A stretch of DNA of 64,000 bases, taken from positions 2,317,074 to 2,381,073 of the forward strand of contig JAVSMQ010000001.1 in NCBI GenBank assembly GCA_032027125.1. Reading direction: 5' to 3'. The notes under the pieces were generated by a model. It did no database searches, was not told where the DNA came from, and was given only the letters and a program-made list of their open reading frames with translations. The stretch comes from JANJTB01 sp032027125. GTDB taxonomy: Bacteria; Bacteroidota; Ignavibacteria; Kapaibacteriales; UBA2268. Below, piece after piece: positions 54,679 through 63,070 of this stretch. Both the position numbers and the translations under genes were made by a program. Within the stretch, counting starts at the first letter, position 1. Every line of letters starts with the position of its first letter.

Positions 54679-55872
54679 ATGAGTAATAAACTCAACATAT
54701 TGTTTTGGTTGTCGGCGGTTGTATTAATCGCCGGCTTCCAAAATATTATGTCTCAAACAGAAGTCAAATTAAAAAATCATTACAATGTTAAAGTATGCAG
54801 TAGTGATAAAGATAAGGAATTTCTTGTAACTTTAGGTATTGGGCAGGTATTGAATTCCGATAAATTATATGGTTTTGATTTTATAGTAAAGTACGACCGT
54901 TCAAAGGTTAGAATTGATGGTCCTATTTATCTAAATACCATTTCGGAATCTACAAAGTACAGAGACGTTAATATCGGTTATGACAGTAATATGGTTAGAG
55001 CATTTGCTTTTAGCGAAAACCCCCTGTCCGGTGATAGAGAATTGATTGGATTTTCAGGCGTTATTCTGACTGATTGCGAAGAACCAATTGATTTTGAAAT
55101 AATTGATTTTGAAATTGCGGATGATTATACAAAAAGTTTCAGCGTAGAAAGTACTTTGACAGTTGTACCTTATAAAGTAAATGATACCAAAAAAAAGGTA
55201 GAGATTAATCTTGACAGACATGAAATAATGTTTGAAACAAATAATACAAATGAATTAATTGTATCTGTGAAGATTAATCCATATACTGATTTAGAAAATA
55301 TTGTTTTTGATGTTTCTTTAAATGATGATTTGCCATTTGAAATTATTGATGCCGTATCAGTAAATGAAGATGTAGTTGTTGATACATTCGTAAAAAAAGA
55401 TAAAAATTTATATGAATTGAATTTGAATCTTTTTGATAATATAAGCGACTTGCAGATTATAAAATTTATTATCAAAGAAAAATATAAATCAAAAACTGAT
55501 ATATCGGGAAATATATTGATTAGTCCACGCGATTTTGGTAATTGTAATTGTTATTCAGAATTCAAGGGAGCTGAGGCGTTACTTGTAAGTAAAGCTGATT
55601 CTATTTCTACTGTTGATGTAATCGGCAACACGGTTAATAAATTTGATTTATATTTTAGTAACGGTGATTTCATACTACAAAACAGCGATAATGTTTTTGT
55701 GAGAAAAATTGAGATATATGATGTATTAGGAAATATAGTAAAGAATTACAATATCAATAATTCTAATACAACAATTACTCAAAGATTGGATTTTATGAAT
55801 TCGGGTGCTTACTTTTTTAAAGTATCAACCGATGTGAAGAATGTAAATAAATCAATAATAATATATAATTAA
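54679..55872 (+). CDS. T9SS-type secreted protein with cohesin-like domain
   Basis: 397 residues. A signal peptide (about 1-26) is followed by a cohesin-like domain of about 140 residues (KLYGFDFIVKYDRSKVRIDG; MVRAFAFSENPLSGDRELIGFSG) and a second similar beta region (about 175-300). A T9SS sorting domain closes it (IEIYDVLGNIVKNYNI ... NSGAYFFKVSTD). The gene starts 2 bp after the previous stop, in the same operon as the dockerin-like gene, and the next gene starts 24 bp after its stop. The function of such proteins in Bacteroidota is poorly known; a scaffold role is inferred from domain pairing. Confidence 0.72.
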   Translation: MSNKLNILFWLSAVVLIAGFQNIMSQTEVKLKNHYNVKVCSSDKDKEFLVTLGIGQVLNSDKLYGFDFIVKYDRSKVRIDGPIYLNTISESTKYRDVNIGYDSNMVRAFAFSENPLSGDRELIGFSGVILTDCEEPIDFEIIDFEIADDYTKSFSVESTLTVVPYKVNDTKKKVEINLDRHEIMFETNNTNELIVSVKINPYTDLENIVFDVSLNDDLPFEIIDAVSVNEDVVVDTFVKKDKNLYELNLNLFDNISDLQIIKFIIKEKYKSKTDISGNILISPRDFGNCNCYSEFKGAEALLVSKADSISTVDVIGNTVNKFDLYFSNGDFILQNSDNVFVRKIEIYDVLGNIVKNYNINNSNTTITQRLDFMNSGAYFFKVSTDVKNVNKSIIIYN

Positions 55873-55896
55873 TTGTTTTCAAATTATAAGGGGTTC

Positions 55897-58800
55897 ATGA
55901 TGAAACTATTACAAGATTTACGAAGTTTTAGGAAAATCTTCGGACTGTCATTAGTGATGTCTTTTTTCCTAATGGCTGCATTAGATTCCTATTCGCAATT
56001 TACGCGCCCTGTACTTCCAAGGCTTAGCTTAACCGGTGTTACCGACAGCTACAATAAGGATTTCTATCCCGATGGCAGAATTTGGGTACCACCTTCAGTA
56101 TCAGGTACAAGAGAATTTTTGATGCCTGTGTTTATCACTAATAACTGGTATAGCTACAAAAATGCTCAAGGCAAAGCTTTATATGTAGTTGATCCAATTA
56201 GAAGTTTTAGCTTCTCACTTTTTTACAATGAAAAAGCCGTTCGTTTTGTTGGTGTAGAAACAGTGAATTCTATCTATAACGATCCAGGTTACGAACCGCT
56301 TGCTCAGAAATTCTTTATTGATTCTGAGGAAGAATTGGATGATTACTACTGGTATTATATCAATCCTAATAAATGGGCTGACACCAGAGATAATCATGAC
56401 GGCAGAAGAGTTACTTTTAGTGCTACTTCAATGGGCATGGCTCTTCCTAATACTGACCTTGAAGTTGAAGAATTTAAAGTTTTATTTTATGTTAGATTCA
56501 GAATTAATGCTTCCTCAACTTCAGGAAGTACTCTGACCCAGACAACACCTATTTATGTTGACAACAGATCAGTAAAATATAACGATATGGATGTTGCTAC
56601 TCAAAATTCATGGCTTGGTTTTACTGATTATGATATAAACAATTATCAGAACTTGTATTCAAGGTCAATTATCGGCAACAACCGCGGAAGATTAGACGGC
56701 AATTTGTTCTACCCTGATTCATATCTTGACGGTATGAATAATGCTGAAACTTCAGAAGATGATAATGCAATTACATTACCGGGACCATTGTCTGATCCTG
56801 CAATGTATTATGCTGAACCTGTTTATCCCGGTGTTATAACTCTGAAAATTACCGATAATGTGCCGGTAATCAGAGTATCATCTATAACTGACGACACTTA
56901 TGCAAATAATGATGACGGTTTGGGTGACGGACCTTCGGAATATTATCTCCCTCAGGTAATTCTGGTTGATGATAATTCACCTGAACAATGGGGTATTGCA
57001 CGTATGAAAATATCCAACAGCACTTCCAAATCAAGATTGCAAAATATTTGGTTTGAAACTGATTCTGATTGGCTTGAAATGAGAAAAGATGATTTGAATG
57101 AAAACAAAACACTACAATTCCCTAAAAATCAGGGAAGATATGGTATGGCTACTTATCTTGACAATTCAATCCTTGGTGAAGAACTTGACCCAATGATGAA
57201 ACCTACTCAGGATGACGGCGATGTTTATATTCGTTTGGAAGCTAACCCGAACAAACTACCGAAGATTGACGGTGAACCTCATGGTCTTCACATTGGTTAT
57301 GTTACAATCAAATCAGATTTTGCTAAAGTAAGTCCTATCAGAATTAAAGTCCTCTTCTTATATATGAAGAATCCTTACGAACCTGATTGGAATAAAGCTC
57401 CAGGTAATCCAGGCGGTATAAATATTACACTAAGAAATTCATCAAGTGCAAGCGGCGACATTAGAAAATTAATTTTTGGTACCGGTACACGTGCAACTGA
57501 TGGTGTAGATTTACTTTATGGTGAAGCAGCTTATACTACTCCCCTAAATAACACAATATTTGATGCCCGCTGGTTTCCTGTTGACCCTGCGCTTTTGTCA
57601 GTAATTCCTTTTGGATTTAGAGACATTGCTCCTAATGAATTAACACCCAGAACAAACTCACGCGATATTCGTGCTTATGATATGCCGGATAGTGTGCATT
57701 CTCATATCTATGAATGTAAATTCTTTAATCCTGATAATGCATATCCGATTTCAGTTGAATGGGATATCAGAGAATTCCCGTCAGGCGGTCAGTTGTTCAT
57801 TCGCCAGGTATTAAACGGAGTGCCGCTGCAGGCTACAAATATGAGAGAAGCAACAGCAATTGATCAGTTCAAACGTGCTATCACGATTACTGACAAAAAT
57901 GTTAAATCTTTCAGAATTGAATATACTTTGCCTAAATCAATGAAATTTGTTGATGAGTTTGGTTTCCCAATCATCAAAAGAGGCTGGAACATGCTTTCAA
58001 TGCCGCTTGCACCAACAAATACAGTTTGGGATGTTGTTTACAAAAATGCAATCAACGTTCCTTGGGCATTTGTCAACAGCCAGTATCAGCAAAGAAATGT
58101 GTTGGAATTCGGTGAAGGTTACTTTATCAAATATTCTTCACAGGTTGATACTACATTTTCCGGAGCATTTGTTCGTGTAATAACTAAAGCTAACAATAAA
58201 CTGAAAATTTGGGCTGGTGACGTACCTGATCCGGGTAATCAGCAGTTCAAAGGCGGCTGGAATCTTGTCGGTGCATTGTCAGTATTGACAGGTATTGACG
58301 GAATTACATTCGAGCCTTCTGATGATAATCAGCTTCCAAGTCTTTCATACACCAAACAATATGGTATTTACTCTTACAGAACTGACAGAGGTTACTTCGA
58401 AGTAAGTAATTTAGTACCTGGTTTCGGTTACTGGTTGAAAGCTTCAAGTGACGGTTACTACGGCTTGAAACAAACTTATCCTCCATTCAAAAACAGCGTA
58501 AATGAAAATACATTCTCAAAACAAGACGTATTGAAGCGTTCAGCTAAAATATCATTGTTTGATAATGCACAACATACAAAAGATGTTTATTTCACTAACA
58601 ATAGCGAAGTATCATCAGAGTATTTTGAATTACCTCCTGTATTCTCACCTGATATGTTTGACGTAAGATTCAGCAATAATGCTTATCTTGTTTCAGGCAA
58701 TGAATCAGTAATCAGTGTTCAGGGCGTAACTTATCCGGTTTCGTTCAACATTGACAATGCAGATGCAGATTATACATTTATTGACCCTGTAACAAGTGAA

Positions 58801-59157
58801 GTTTACGGAACAATTAAAGCAGGTACTAACGGAAGTGTTAAAATTGACAATCTTCCTACAGGCAGCGTTAAAGTTATGAAACAAACTGTTACAAACGAAA
58901 TGTTTTCATTCAGTGCTTTCCCGACACCGGCTCAGGATTTCACAAATGTTGCATTTACTCTTCCTGAAAGTCAATTCGTTAACTTAGAATTATTTGATGC
59001 ACTTGGTAACAAAGTTGCCGTGTTCATTAATGAATTCAAAGCTAAAGGCGATTACACAGAATCATTAACACTAAAAGGTATCAATACCGGTAATTATATC
59101 CTAAAGATTACTGCCGGCAATAATACTTCTGTTGTTAAGATTAATGTAATCAGATAA
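55897..59157 (+). CDS. Large T9SS-type secreted protein with FGT/FDARW domain
   Basis: 1,086 residues from ATG 55897, which follows AAGGGGTTC; the TTG 24 bases upstream is unlikely. Signal peptide about 1-34. An N-terminal cohesin-like beta domain (PIRSFSFSLFYNEKAVRFVGVE) is followed by a central part and, at about 535-670, a domain beginning KLIFGTGTRATDG with FDARW and YPISVEWDIREFPSGG. The giant protein has the same domain. Next come two GWN(M/L) blocks (RGWNMLSMPLAP; GGWNLVGAL) with G-Y-W/Y-F motifs, and a T9SS sorting domain in the last 85 residues (FPTPAQDFTNVAF ... NTGNYILKITAG). Third gene of the surface operon. Confidence 0.8.
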   Translation: MMKLLQDLRSFRKIFGLSLVMSFFLMAALDSYSQFTRPVLPRLSLTGVTDSYNKDFYPDGRIWVPPSVSGTREFLMPVFITNNWYSYKNAQGKALYVVDPIRSFSFSLFYNEKAVRFVGVETVNSIYNDPGYEPLAQKFFIDSEEELDDYYWYYINPNKWADTRDNHDGRRVTFSATSMGMALPNTDLEVEEFKVLFYVRFRINASSTSGSTLTQTTPIYVDNRSVKYNDMDVATQNSWLGFTDYDINNYQNLYSRSIIGNNRGRLDGNLFYPDSYLDGMNNAETSEDDNAITLPGPLSDPAMYYAEPVYPGVITLKITDNVPVIRVSSITDDTYANNDDGLGDGPSEYYLPQVILVDDNSPEQWGIARMKISNSTSKSRLQNIWFETDSDWLEMRKDDLNENKTLQFPKNQGRYGMATYLDNSILGEELDPMMKPTQDDGDVYIRLEANPNKLPKIDGEPHGLHIGYVTIKSDFAKVSPIRIKVLFLYMKNPYEPDWNKAPGNPGGINITLRNSSSASGDIRKLIFGTGTRATDGVDLLYGEAAYTTPLNNTIFDARWFPVDPALLSVIPFGFRDIAPNELTPRTNSRDIRAYDMPDSVHSHIYECKFFNPDNAYPISVEWDIREFPSGGQLFIRQVLNGVPLQATNMREATAIDQFKRAITITDKNVKSFRIEYTLPKSMKFVDEFGFPIIKRGWNMLSMPLAPTNTVWDVVYKNAINVPWAFVNSQYQQRNVLEFGEGYFIKYSSQVDTTFSGAFVRVITKANNKLKIWAGDVPDPGNQQFKGGWNLVGALSVLTGIDGITFEPSDDNQLPSLSYTKQYGIYSYRTDRGYFEVSNLVPGFGYWLKASSDGYYGLKQTYPPFKNSVNENTFSKQDVLKRSAKISLFDNAQHTKDVYFTNNSEVSSEYFELPPVFSPDMFDVRFSNNAYLVSGNESVISVQGVTYPVSFNIDNADADYTFIDPVTSEVYGTIKAGTNGSVKIDNLPTGSVKVMKQTVTNEMFSFSAFPTPAQDFTNVAFTLPESQFVNLELFDALGNKVAVFINEFKAKGDYTESLTLKGINTGNYILKITAGNNTSVVKINVIR

Positions 59158-59178
59158 TATATTCTATTGATTTTTATC

Positions 59179-59213
59179 AACGGGCAGCAAGGTAATCCCA
59201 TGTTGCCCGTTTA
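59179..59213 (+). terminator. Hairpin terminator after the surface operon
   Basis: AACGGGCAGCA/TGTTGCCCGTT pair at 10 of 11 positions, with a T-rich tail TTATTATATT. It starts about 20 bases after the stop. Confidence 0.8.
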
Positions 59214-59243
59214 TTATATTAAATAATTTGATTGGTTGTAATT

Positions 59244-60032
59244 ATGAAAATGACAATTATATTCGCGATGTGTATTTTAACATCTATGTCGGTATTCTCG
59301 AAGGAAACTGTAGAAATCAACATAAATGTTAAAAATGACCTGAATCAAACTATGCAGCTCAATTCGAGTTTTGGTATTTCACCACTTGCAACTGATATTC
59401 TTGATACTGAATTGGGTGAACAATTACTGCCGCCAGCACCCTTTAAAGGCTTTTATGCTGCTTTTGAATTTATTGATTCTACTCAGATAGATCCTGACGG
59501 TTCCAAATATTATGATAGAATATGGACAAATAAAGATTTACGACATTTCCCTGATTCAATTACAAATTATTATGTAAAACATAAAATGATATTTAGATTT
59601 GGTTCAGGTAAAAAAATCATAATGAATTGGAATAAAAATTCTATCCCTGAAATGGTTGATTCTATATTTATTAAAGACGGTTTCAACGGGCTGGTTATCA
59701 AAGTCAATATGAAAGAACTGGAAACAATGGAGTGGGATAATGACGGGATATTGGAACTTTATATACATGTATATTATAATTTAAAAAATACATCCGTTAG
59801 TGATTTACCGGATAATGATATTCAAATTTACCCCAATCCATCTGATGATTATATATCAATTGATGTAAAAAATGTTGTTGATTCAATCGAATTGCTTGAT
59901 ATTTTTGGCAGAAGTGTACTGACTGCAGAACAGAATAACAGGATATATATCGGCTCACTGCCATCGGGCGTTTATGCAGTAAGAATAAAAATCGGAAATA
60001 GCGTTGTTTTCAGGAAAATAATCAAAAAGTAG
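59244..60032 (+). CDS. Small T9SS-type secreted protein
   Basis: 262 residues from ATG 59244; the TTG at 59232 is not needed. Signal peptide MKMTIIFAMCILTSMSVFS. The middle part (about 25-180) has beta character and no family I recognise (LEFID-like aromatic segments; HFPDSITNYYVKHKMIFRF). Residues 188-262 are a T9SS type A sorting domain: DIQIYPNPSDDYISID, then SIELLDIFGRSVLTAEQNN and SGVYAVRIKIGNSVVFRKII. It is the fifth cargo gene in the cluster. It is separated from the operon before it by a terminator, so it may have its own promoter. The next gene starts 12 bp downstream. Confidence 0.8.
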   Translation: MKMTIIFAMCILTSMSVFSKETVEININVKNDLNQTMQLNSSFGISPLATDILDTELGEQLLPPAPFKGFYAAFEFIDSTQIDPDGSKYYDRIWTNKDLRHFPDSITNYYVKHKMIFRFGSGKKIIMNWNKNSIPEMVDSIFIKDGFNGLVIKVNMKELETMEWDNDGILELYIHVYYNLKNTSVSDLPDNDIQIYPNPSDDYISIDVKNVVDSIELLDIFGRSVLTAEQNNRIYIGSLPSGVYAVRIKIGNSVVFRKIIKK

Positions 60033-60043
60033 GTAAGAACCAA

Positions 60044-61123
60044 ATGAGTGACAATAAACCGGTAAACAGCAGTGATAATAAAGAATCAGCACCAGCGCGT
60101 CCGAACCTGAAGATAAAGAGTCAACAGGACTTGCCGAAAAATCCGAATATAGCAAAAAAAAAACATTTTGACGACTCGGGAATTGTACCGGAAATATCAG
60201 TTCTGATTCCGCTTTTAGATGAAGTAGATTCTCTGCCGGAATTATCGCTTTTACTGGAAGATGAATTAGGGAAATTAACCCGCGGTAAATATGAAGTGAT
60301 ATTTATTGATGACGGCTCTACTGACGGCTCATTTGATATGATTCGTCAAATAAATTCACGCAACAAGCGATTCAAATGCGTTCGATTCAGAAGAAATTAC
60401 GGTAAAAGTGCTGCACTCTCTGTCGGTTTTCAAAAATGCCGCGGTAAAATAGTTATTACTATGGATGCAGATTTACAGGATGACCCTGCAGAAATACCAA
60501 ATTTAGTGAAGAAATTAAATGAAGGCTTCGACCTTGTATCAGGTTGGAAGAAAAAGAGATTTGACCCTGTAACCAAAACTTTGCCCAGTAAATTGTTTAA
60601 TTATGTTACATCAAAGGTCAGCGGTGTCAGACTGCATGATTTTAACTGCGGTCTTAAAGCTTACAGAAAATCAGTGGTCAAATCGTTGAAAATATACGGC
60701 GAAATGCACAGATATATTCCCGCACTGGCTCACTGGGAAGGATTTAAAGTAACTGAAATACCCGTACAACACCACTCGAGACGTTATGGCAAAACAAAAT
60801 TCGGAATATCTCGGTTCATGTTTGGATTTTTAGATTTACTGACTGTAATGTTTACAACCAAATATTTCAAAAGACCGCTTCATTTCTTCGGTACAGCAGG
60901 AGTTATGTTAACTTTGGTTGGACTCATTATGAATTTGTATCTTACTTACGAATGGGCAATGGGACATACATATTTAAGTAATCGTCCGCTTGCATTGTTC
61001 GGTATTGCATTAATAATTGTAGGTGTTCAGTTTATATCAATGGGGCTTATCGGTGAGATGATGGTAAAAAACTTTATGATGAACAATCCGAATATATACA
61101 GTATCAAACAACAGATTGATTAA
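60044..61123 (+). CDS. Family 2 glycosyltransferase (DPM1-like, polyprenyl-phosphate)
   Basis: 359 residues. A disordered N-terminal tail (1-48) precedes the GT-A domain: SVLIPLLDEVDSL (52-64), IDDGSTDGS (88-96), MDADLQDDP (140-148) and NCGLKAYRKSVVKSL (about 205). Two membrane helices follow (about 265-290, 305-335). The layout matches Ppm/DPM1-like enzymes (DolP-mannosyltransferase type) that move a sugar from a nucleotide to undecaprenyl phosphate, for surface glycan or glycoprotein assembly. It follows a T9SS cargo gene by 12 bp. Glycosylation of T9SS cargo is plausible but not shown. Confidence 0.88.
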   Translation: MSDNKPVNSSDNKESAPARPNLKIKSQQDLPKNPNIAKKKHFDDSGIVPEISVLIPLLDEVDSLPELSLLLEDELGKLTRGKYEVIFIDDGSTDGSFDMIRQINSRNKRFKCVRFRRNYGKSAALSVGFQKCRGKIVITMDADLQDDPAEIPNLVKKLNEGFDLVSGWKKKRFDPVTKTLPSKLFNYVTSKVSGVRLHDFNCGLKAYRKSVVKSLKIYGEMHRYIPALAHWEGFKVTEIPVQHHSRRYGKTKFGISRFMFGFLDLLTVMFTTKYFKRPLHFFGTAGVMLTLVGLIMNLYLTYEWAMGHTYLSNRPLALFGIALIIVGVQFISMGLIGEMMVKNFMMNNPNIYSIKQQID

Positions 61124-61202
61124 AATATTTAAAAAATATCTGAAACAAAACGCTTTTTGATTTGTCTTTACATTGTTGGAATTTGTTAATTGTGGAAATA
61201 AT

Positions 61203-61958
61203 ATGTTTAAAAAAGATTATTTGAAGATAGCAATATTAACTATGGTAATATTTCTTACAGCCCGTGAATTCTCGGTTGCACAAATTGGGACTAAAGTAAA
61301 CTTTGGTTTGGGATTAATATCTACCGGAATTGTAGGTGATAACAGGGCGAAGCTGCCTATGGCGACTACAAGTACCGATGAAGATGCATTCACCGGAGGA
61401 AGTTTTAAATATACCCAGCCCGGAATCCAGGCAAGACTAACATTTCCAATCAACAATTACGAAGATTTCAGATTTATATCCACTTTTGAATATACATTTT
61501 TTGTAGGCAGGGAAAGATTTGGATATGATAATGTTACAGTACTGTTTAGTAACAAATTGAATTTAATGTCATTTGGTTTCGGTCTTGAATATGTTTGGGC
61601 TAATCTTGACTTTGCCAATGCGAAATTATATACAGGTGTAGATGTCAAGGCAAATTATATTTATAAAATTTATTCTGACAGATATATTAAATATTTAGAT
61701 AATTATATTGAACCGGATCTTCTCATTTACGATGCGAAAGAGGATGCATTAAGATTTGGCGGCAACATTAAGCTTGGAGTGGAAGGAAGGTTAAGACAGA
61801 ATTTTCATGTTAATACCGGATTTTCTCTTGGTTTGGTTAATTTAATAGGCAGGGACGACAGTCGCGGCGAACTAATGACACCGTCAACTGATTTTGAGAA
61901 TCATGAAAGCTTTCTTCCTGTTCTTCAGGTATTTGTTCTTGTTCAATACAATATTTAA
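61203..61958 (+). CDS. Putative outer-membrane beta-barrel protein
   Basis: 251 residues from ATG 61203 (MFKKDYLKIAILTMVIFL), a better start than the TTG at 61173. Signal peptide ends about residue 24 (FSVAQ). The mature part alternates hydrophobic and polar residues in strand-like blocks (GTKVNFGLGLISTGI; FRFISTFEYTFFVG; FGFGLEYVWANLDF; VNTGFSLGLVNLIGR). It ends FVLVQYNI, resembling an 8-strand barrel of the outer-membrane protein PF13568 type. No partner is obvious. Located between two glycosyltransferase genes on the same strand. Confidence 0.72.
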   Translation: MFKKDYLKIAILTMVIFLTAREFSVAQIGTKVNFGLGLISTGIVGDNRAKLPMATTSTDEDAFTGGSFKYTQPGIQARLTFPINNYEDFRFISTFEYTFFVGRERFGYDNVTVLFSNKLNLMSFGFGLEYVWANLDFANAKLYTGVDVKANYIYKIYSDRYIKYLDNYIEPDLLIYDAKEDALRFGGNIKLGVEGRLRQNFHVNTGFSLGLVNLIGRDDSRGELMTPSTDFENHESFLPVLQVFVLVQYNI

Positions 61959-61987
61959 ATATTCTACAAAAGGAAATAAAAATTTTA

Positions 61988-63064
61988 ATGAATGAATATT
62001 TAGATGTATATAAATCGGATTGCAGACATTTTTCGGGTACTGTACCCTGCAAGCCGCACAAAAATTTTGGTTATCATTGCTCAAATTGTCCGGTTTATGA
62101 AAAAACAAGCGGCTTGATACTTATTATCAAGCTCGGTGCTATCGGTGATGTAATAAGAACCACTCCACTGATACATAAAATTAAAGAAGAATATCCCGAT
62201 AAAAAGATTTGGTGGATTACTTACTCTCCGGAAATTGTACCGGCGGTTATTGATAAGGCATTTGGATATGATACTGAAAGCTTGGAAATTATTAAATCAG
62301 TACATTTTGATATAGTAATCAATTTAGATAAAGACCTTCAGGCAGGTGCTTTACTGAAATCCGTATCAGCAGACCTAAAATACGGATTCACTATTGAGAA
62401 CGGAGTACCGGCACCCGTTAACAGTTTGGCTGCCGACAAATTTATCACCGGTCTTTTCGACGATGTCAACAAAGCAAATACAAAATCTTATCTTGAAGAG
62501 ATTTTTGAAATATGTAATTGGAAATTTAACGGTGAAGAGTACATACTTGATTGTGATGATACCATAAAATGGGATTTGATGAACGGCGGTAAGAAAATCA
62601 TTGGATTGAATACCGGATGCGGTGCAAGATGGATATCAAGATTATGGTCTGATGATAACTGGATTGAGCTAATTGAACGTCTTCAGGAAGCAGGATATTT
62701 TCCGCTTCTGTTAGGAGGTTCGCAGGAAGATGAAAAAAATAAGTATTTTGCAGATAAAACCAATGCTTATTACCCCGGTTATTTTTCATTGGGTATATTC
62801 ATTTCGCTGATGAATCAATGCGATGCAGTTGTATCTGCTGTTACAATGGGCATGCATATTGCTGTCGGATTGAAAAAACCGTTGATTCTAATGAATAATA
62901 TATTTAATAAAGCAGAATTTGAATTGTACGGAAGAGGCGAAATTGTTCAGCCATCCGTTGAGTGTAAGTGTTTTTTTAGTCCTAAATGCAAAAATGATGA
63001 ATATTTTTGTATGGACCATTTATCGGTAGATAGTATTTATTCTGCTGTTGTTAAGAGTTTATAG
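61988..63064 (+). CDS. GT9 family glycosyltransferase (heptosyltransferase-like) with Cys cluster
   Basis: 358 residues, cytoplasmic face of the inner membrane. A GT9 Rossmann start LILIIKLGAIGDVIRTTP is at about 43-60, and the nucleotide-sugar-binding C-terminus is at about 200-350 (GLNTGCGARWISRLWSDDNW; FPLLLGGSQEDEKN; GMHIAVGLKKPLILMNNIF). It probably adds heptose or a similar sugar to an LPS core or lipid glycan. An N-terminal extension (1-40) has four Cys, C12, C21, C31 and C34, in DCRHF ... PCKPH ... HCSNCPVYE, a possible metal-binding knuckle. Such extensions are also seen in other bacterial GT9 proteins; the role is not known. Confidence 0.85.
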   Translation: MNEYLDVYKSDCRHFSGTVPCKPHKNFGYHCSNCPVYEKTSGLILIIKLGAIGDVIRTTPLIHKIKEEYPDKKIWWITYSPEIVPAVIDKAFGYDTESLEIIKSVHFDIVINLDKDLQAGALLKSVSADLKYGFTIENGVPAPVNSLAADKFITGLFDDVNKANTKSYLEEIFEICNWKFNGEEYILDCDDTIKWDLMNGGKKIIGLNTGCGARWISRLWSDDNWIELIERLQEAGYFPLLLGGSQEDEKNKYFADKTNAYYPGYFSLGIFISLMNQCDAVVSAVTMGMHIAVGLKKPLILMNNIFNKAEFELYGRGEIVQPSVECKCFFSPKCKNDEYFCMDHLSVDSIYSAVVKSL

Positions 63065-63070
63065 AAAAAT

